Positions 23,159-25,559 of a stretch of DNA of 25,559 nucleotides are shown in pieces (the first letter of the stretch is position 1; the number at the start of each line of letters is the position of its first letter). Under the pieces are notes generated by a model that saw nothing but the letters and a program-made list of their open reading frames with translations, was not told the origin of the DNA and did no database searches. Position numbers and translations under genes: made by a program. This stretch comes from DATCZS01 sp036525795 (GTDB lineage: Bacteria; Actinomycetota; Acidimicrobiia; Spongiisociales; ZC4RG35): contig DATCZS010000077.1 of NCBI GenBank assembly GCA_036525795.1, positions 1 to 25,559 of the forward strand, given 5' to 3'.

Positions 23159-23372
23159 CGCGACAAAGGGACGCGAGGGCAAAGGCATGTCGTACCGGAC
23201 GACGAGGGCGCTCCGGGCAGCGAGCCAACCCGGACCGGCACCGTGGCCGGATCTCGCCTTCAGCTACCGCCCATGACCGTGCCAGCTTCCTTCGAATCGA
23301 CCACACCCTGACCGAAGGGCCCTCGTCGAGGTGGTCGTCGATCGCATCGACATCGGCGAGACATCCGACAAC

Positions 23373-23378
23373 TAGCCT
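23373..23378 (+). promoter_or_regulatory. Leaderless -10 element of the dodecin gene
   Basis: TAGCCT, 6 nt before the ATG at 23385. The same hexamer precedes the amine-oxidase gene. Confidence 0.55.
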
Positions 23379-23384
23379 CTCCCC

Positions 23385-23606
23385 ATGTCTCAGATCACCA
23401 AGACCGTCCGCCTGTCGGGAAGCTCGCCCGAGTCGATCGAGGACGCCGTTCGTACGGTGCTGGCCAGAGCGGCCGTGACCGTCGACGAGATCAGCCGGTT
23501 CGACGTGGTGCGGGTGTGGGGATCCGTCGACGATGCCGGCCTTCCGACCGAGTTCTCTGTCGCCCTCGACATCACCTTCGTGGTCAAGGAGTCGGTCCAC
23601 GGGTGA
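23385..23606 (+). CDS. Dodecin family flavin-binding protein
   Basis: A 73-residue protein matching dodecins: an initial KTVRLSGSSPESIEDAV strand-helix, an AVTVDEISRFDVVRVWGSV segment containing the tryptophan that stacks on the flavin isoalloxazine, and a final strand ALDITFVVKE. Dodecins form hollow 12-mers that store or buffer riboflavin, FMN or CoA. The stop overlaps the next gene's GTG in GTGA, implying that dodecin and the metallo-hydrolase are translated together. It has its own leaderless promoter. Confidence 0.9.
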   Translation: MSQITKTVRLSGSSPESIEDAVRTVLARAAVTVDEISRFDVVRVWGSVDDAGLPTEFSVALDITFVVKESVHG

Positions 23607-24586
23607 GTCCCCGCCTCCCCGACGTCGAGCGCCTCGACCACGGCGTCTCCATCATTCCCCTGCCGCTTCCCTTCACCAGCCCCGCCTGGGTCAACGCGTT
23701 CGTCATCGAAGGAGACGACGGCGTGATCCTTCTCGACTGCGGGGCCGACTGGGAACCGGGACACGACCGGCTGGTCTCCGGGTTCTCCGAGCTCGGCCTG
23801 GACACCGCCGCGGTCCACACACTGATCGTCACCCACCTCCATCCCGATCACGTGGGAATGGCTCCGCGGCTGGTGGACGAGTGGAGCTGCCGGCTCGTCA
23901 TGCATCGGTCCGCCGCGACAGGATTCCGGGCGTACAACGACACCCCCGCCCTGCAGCGATGGACGGAGGCGTTCGGCCGGACACACGGTGTTCCTTCCCC
24001 GCTCATGGCGGCATTCGCAGACATCACCCGGCCCGCCTTCATGCCGCTCCTGCGCCCGCCCGACGCGGTCGTCGACGACGGGGACCACATCCCGATCGGC
24101 GCCGGCCGGTACCTGGAGGTGCTGCACACCCCGGGACACGAGCACAGCCACATCTGTCTTCGCGACTCTCGAACCGGGGTCCTCTTCTCGGGTGACCACG
24201 TGCTGCCCCGCATCACCCCTGTGATCATGTGGGACCAGACCGAGATCGATGTCCTCGGTCAGTACCTGGAGTCGGTGAGCCGCATCGCGCTGATGCGGGT
24301 AGGGCTCACCTATCCGGCGCACGGACAGATCATGGACCGCGGAAGTCTCCGCGCCTCCCAGATCCTTCTCCATCACCGGCGGCGCCTCTCGGGGATGGAC
24401 CACACCGTCGAGGGCGGACCCGTCACCGCCTGGGACGTGATGGAAGACGCCTACCGACCCCACCTCGACTCGCTCGAACAGCGACTCGCCCTCCGGGAGA
24501 CGGTGTCACACGTCGAACACCTGCGGATGCTCGGGCGCGTCTCGTCGTTCACCGAGGAAGGACTGGTCTGGTACCGCCGGGCGTGA
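23603..24586 (+). CDS. Metallo-beta-lactamase-fold hydrolase
   Basis: A 327-residue protein of the MBL superfamily, glyoxalase II-like branch. The metal-binding motif is THLHPDHVG (His78, His80, Asp82, His83); later ligands are likely the His in HTPGHEHSH, the Asp in SGDHVLP and the His in YPAHG. The C-terminal ~90 residues (from about LHHRRRLSGM) form a helical tail of the sort seen in LACTB2-like members. The substrate could be a thioester or other ester; it is not determinable here. The start is GTG 23603, overlapping the dodecin stop by 4 nt, so it depends on dodecin translation. An earlier in-frame start would overlap dodecin extensively and is not homologous. Confidence 0.88.
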   Translation: MSPRLPDVERLDHGVSIIPLPLPFTSPAWVNAFVIEGDDGVILLDCGADWEPGHDRLVSGFSELGLDTAAVHTLIVTHLHPDHVGMAPRLVDEWSCRLVMHRSAATGFRAYNDTPALQRWTEAFGRTHGVPSPLMAAFADITRPAFMPLLRPPDAVVDDGDHIPIGAGRYLEVLHTPGHEHSHICLRDSRTGVLFSGDHVLPRITPVIMWDQTEIDVLGQYLESVSRIALMRVGLTYPAHGQIMDRGSLRASQILLHHRRRLSGMDHTVEGGPVTAWDVMEDAYRPHLDSLEQRLALRETVSHVEHLRMLGRVSSFTEEGLVWYRRA

Positions 24587-24621
24587 TCCCGGGATAGGAG
24601 GTGAATCCGGGTCCGTGCGTG

Positions 24622-24627
24622 TACCGT
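24622..24627 (+). promoter_or_regulatory. -10 element of the holin-like gene
   Basis: TACCGT 28 nt before the ATG at 24656; the leader contains GGAGGA at 24645-24650. This is a leadered gene. Confidence 0.35.
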
Positions 24628-24655
24628 GAGCGGCGGTCGATGCCGGAGGAAACCC

Positions 24656-25003
24656 ATGCGCCTGATCCTGAAACTCGCCGTCAACGCCGCCGCCCTCTGG
24701 GTGGCCGCCCGGATCATCGACGGCATCTCCCTGACAGATGACCTCCTGACGATCCTGTTCGTCGCGCTCGTGTTCGGACTGATCAACACGTTCGTCCGCC
24801 CGCTGGCCAAGCTCATCTCGCTGCCCGTGCTGATCGTGACGCTCGGCCTGTTCACCTTCGTCGTGAACGCCGCAATGCTCGGACTCACCGCATGGATCAT
24901 GGACGGTCTCAGCATCGACGGCTTCGGCTCCGCCCTGCTCGGGGCGGTTGTCATCACCATCGTCAGCTGGTTCCTGAACGCCGTCATCCCCGACGAATCC
25001 TGA
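24656..25003 (+). CDS. Small membrane protein of the phage-holin-like (YvlD/DUF360) family
   Basis: A 115-residue protein with four predicted hydrophobic segments: about 4-22, 29-48, 56-80 and 92-110. Family marks are the NAAALWVAARIIDGIS start, VFGLINTFVRPLAKLISLP between helices 2 and 3, and TLGLFTFVVNA. Members are annotated as phage holin family 4 but occur widely on bacterial chromosomes without phage; their function is not known. The ATG is preceded by GGAGGA at good spacing, which decides against the upstream in-frame GTG. It converges on an ABC-ATPase relic 1 nt after its stop. Confidence 0.88.
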   Translation: MRLILKLAVNAAALWVAARIIDGISLTDDLLTILFVALVFGLINTFVRPLAKLISLPVLIVTLGLFTFVVNAAMLGLTAWIMDGLSIDGFGSALLGAVVITIVSWFLNAVIPDES

Positions 25004-25004
25004 G

Positions 25005-25215
25005 TCACGGGGCGTCTTCGCCCTCCCACGGGATGCGCATGATCGGCGATCCCTCGCGCAGGTCTACACCTCGCCCTCGATCGACCACCGGCCCGCCGTC
25101 CATCACCAGCGCCACGTCGGCCCGCTCGAACACCGCCCGCCCGTGCGACACCACGAGACACGCCGTGTCTCCTGGCGAACAGGTGCTCCCACCTTTCGGC
25201 CTCGATCGCGAACAT
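25005..25215 (-). pseudogene. Relic of the C-terminal end of an ABC transporter ATPase, frameshifted
   Basis: On the minus strand, AIEAERWEHLFARR in one frame and TACLVVSHGRAVFERADVALVMDGG in another (split about 25155-25171) together resemble the end of an ABC ATPase: the stretch after Walker B, the switch His in VVSH, then the ERAD and DGG segments, finishing WEGEDAP before a TGA at 25005-25007. The front of the gene, including Walker A, signature and membrane domain, is missing and replaced by the divergent guaB1 start. The frame change coincides with GAGACACG-C-CGTGTCTC. It looks like a decayed gene end; a sequencing error alone would not explain the missing front. Confidence 0.65.
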
Positions 25216-25273
25216 GCGCCGCCGGGGTTTCCGCTGACCGGAGCGACCGGCTGCTGCGATACTCGCACCTGAC

Positions 25274-25559
25274 ATGCGCTTCATCGACGACCGACCGCCC
25301 GCCCACGAACTCACCTACGGCGACGTCTTCTTGGTCCCGTCGTTCTCCGAGGTCGGGTCGCGGATGGACGTGGATCTGACCACCCCTGACGGGATCGGGA
25401 CCACGATCCCGATCGTGGCAGCGAACATGACGGCGGTGGCCGGGCGCAGAATGGCCGAGACCATGGCGCGGCGCGGGGGGCTGGCGGTGTTCCCCCAGGA
25501 CATCCCCACAGAGGCCGTCGCCGACATGACGGCGGCAGTGAAGAAGGCCCACACGGTCT
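25274..25559 (+). CDS. guaB1: GuaB1-type IMP dehydrogenase/GMP reductase family protein, N-terminal part
   Basis: The frame starts at ATG 25274 and runs off the right edge (95 complete codons seen). LTYGDVFLVPSFSEVGSRMDVDL and TIPIVAANMTAVAGRRMAE, then RRGGLAVFPQDIP, closely match the N-terminus of the actinobacterial GuaB1 group. These belong to the IMPDH/GMPR TIM-barrel family, and mycobacterial GuaB1 has been shown to act as a GMP reductase in purine salvage. The catalytic cysteine and the CBS domains would lie outside the window, so the reaction cannot be confirmed here. The hexamer TACTCG lies 8 nt before the ATG, a weak version of the leaderless layout. Confidence 0.88.
   Translation, partial: MRFIDDRPPAHELTYGDVFLVPSFSEVGSRMDVDLTTPDGIGTTIPIVAANMTAVAGRRMAETMARRGGLAVFPQDIPTEAVADMTAAVKKAHTV

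Noticed and set aside
24586..24595. ATCCCGGGAT palindrome after the metallo-hydrolase stop
   Set aside because: A 10-bp palindrome is too short and common in GC-rich DNA to be called a regulator site or terminator.
1..25559. tRNA, rRNA, CRISPR arrays, insertion sequences or attachment sites
   Set aside because: I looked for T-loop-like motifs, regularly spaced repeats, transposase motifs and terminal inverted repeats and found none I could support.

Overview
This window is high-GC DNA (strong G/C preference at third codon positions, long open frames on both strands) and looks like a chromosomal segment of an actinobacterium. Supporting signs are: both halves of the coenzyme F420 deazaflavin synthase (CofG and CofH), an error-prone DnaE2 polymerase under a perfect mycobacterial-type LexA box, a DUF4032 protein, a GuaB1-type enzyme, and many genes whose -10 hexamer TAnnnT lies 6-7 nt before the start codon, the layout of leaderless transcripts. 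An uncultured Acidimicrobiia-like lineage is my guess; the sequence does not prove the class.

Layout. Positions 1-417 (minus) carry the C-terminal half of an HK97-type phage capsid protein with its N-terminal half missing. At 556-1761 (plus) is a kinase-like DUF4032 protein. From 5626 down to 1810 (minus) run an SDR oxidoreductase, CofG and CofH; CofG and CofH overlap by 4 nt and CofH carries a large unexplained N-terminal extension. At 5718-7689 are a standalone NusG-like KOW mini-protein, a flavin-reductase-like protein, a UspA protein, a gene-free block rich in inverted repeats and a small hypothetical protein. At 7764-11380 (minus) are a lipoprotein, an ABC exporter and a threonine-dehydratase-like enzyme, the last two overlapping by 4 nt. 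At 11458-14227 (plus) are a lipoate/octanoyl transferase-like protein, a fusion of type II 3-dehydroquinate dehydratase with an alpha/beta hydrolase, and an anchored lysozyme-fold protein.

From 19789 down to 14224 (minus) lie dnaE2 and, downstream, a 245-residue protein I do not recognise and an ATP-grasp ligase-like protein. At 19919-25559 are a flavin amine oxidase, a CPA2 antiporter with a universal-stress-like tail, a dodecin overlapping a metallo-beta-lactamase-fold enzyme, a small holin-like membrane protein, a frameshifted ABC-ATPase relic and the start of guaB1.

How the genes work together. The clear functional unit is F420 chromophore synthesis: CofG and CofH together make the deazaflavin ring. 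DnaE2 is the mutagenic repair polymerase and its promoter architecture points to SOS control. The other genes are mostly single-gene units with their own promoters. No intact mobile element, tRNA, rRNA or CRISPR array was found. The best candidates for undescribed biology are the ATP-grasp/unknown pair, the AroQ-hydrolase fusion, the CofH N-terminal extension and the standalone KOW protein.
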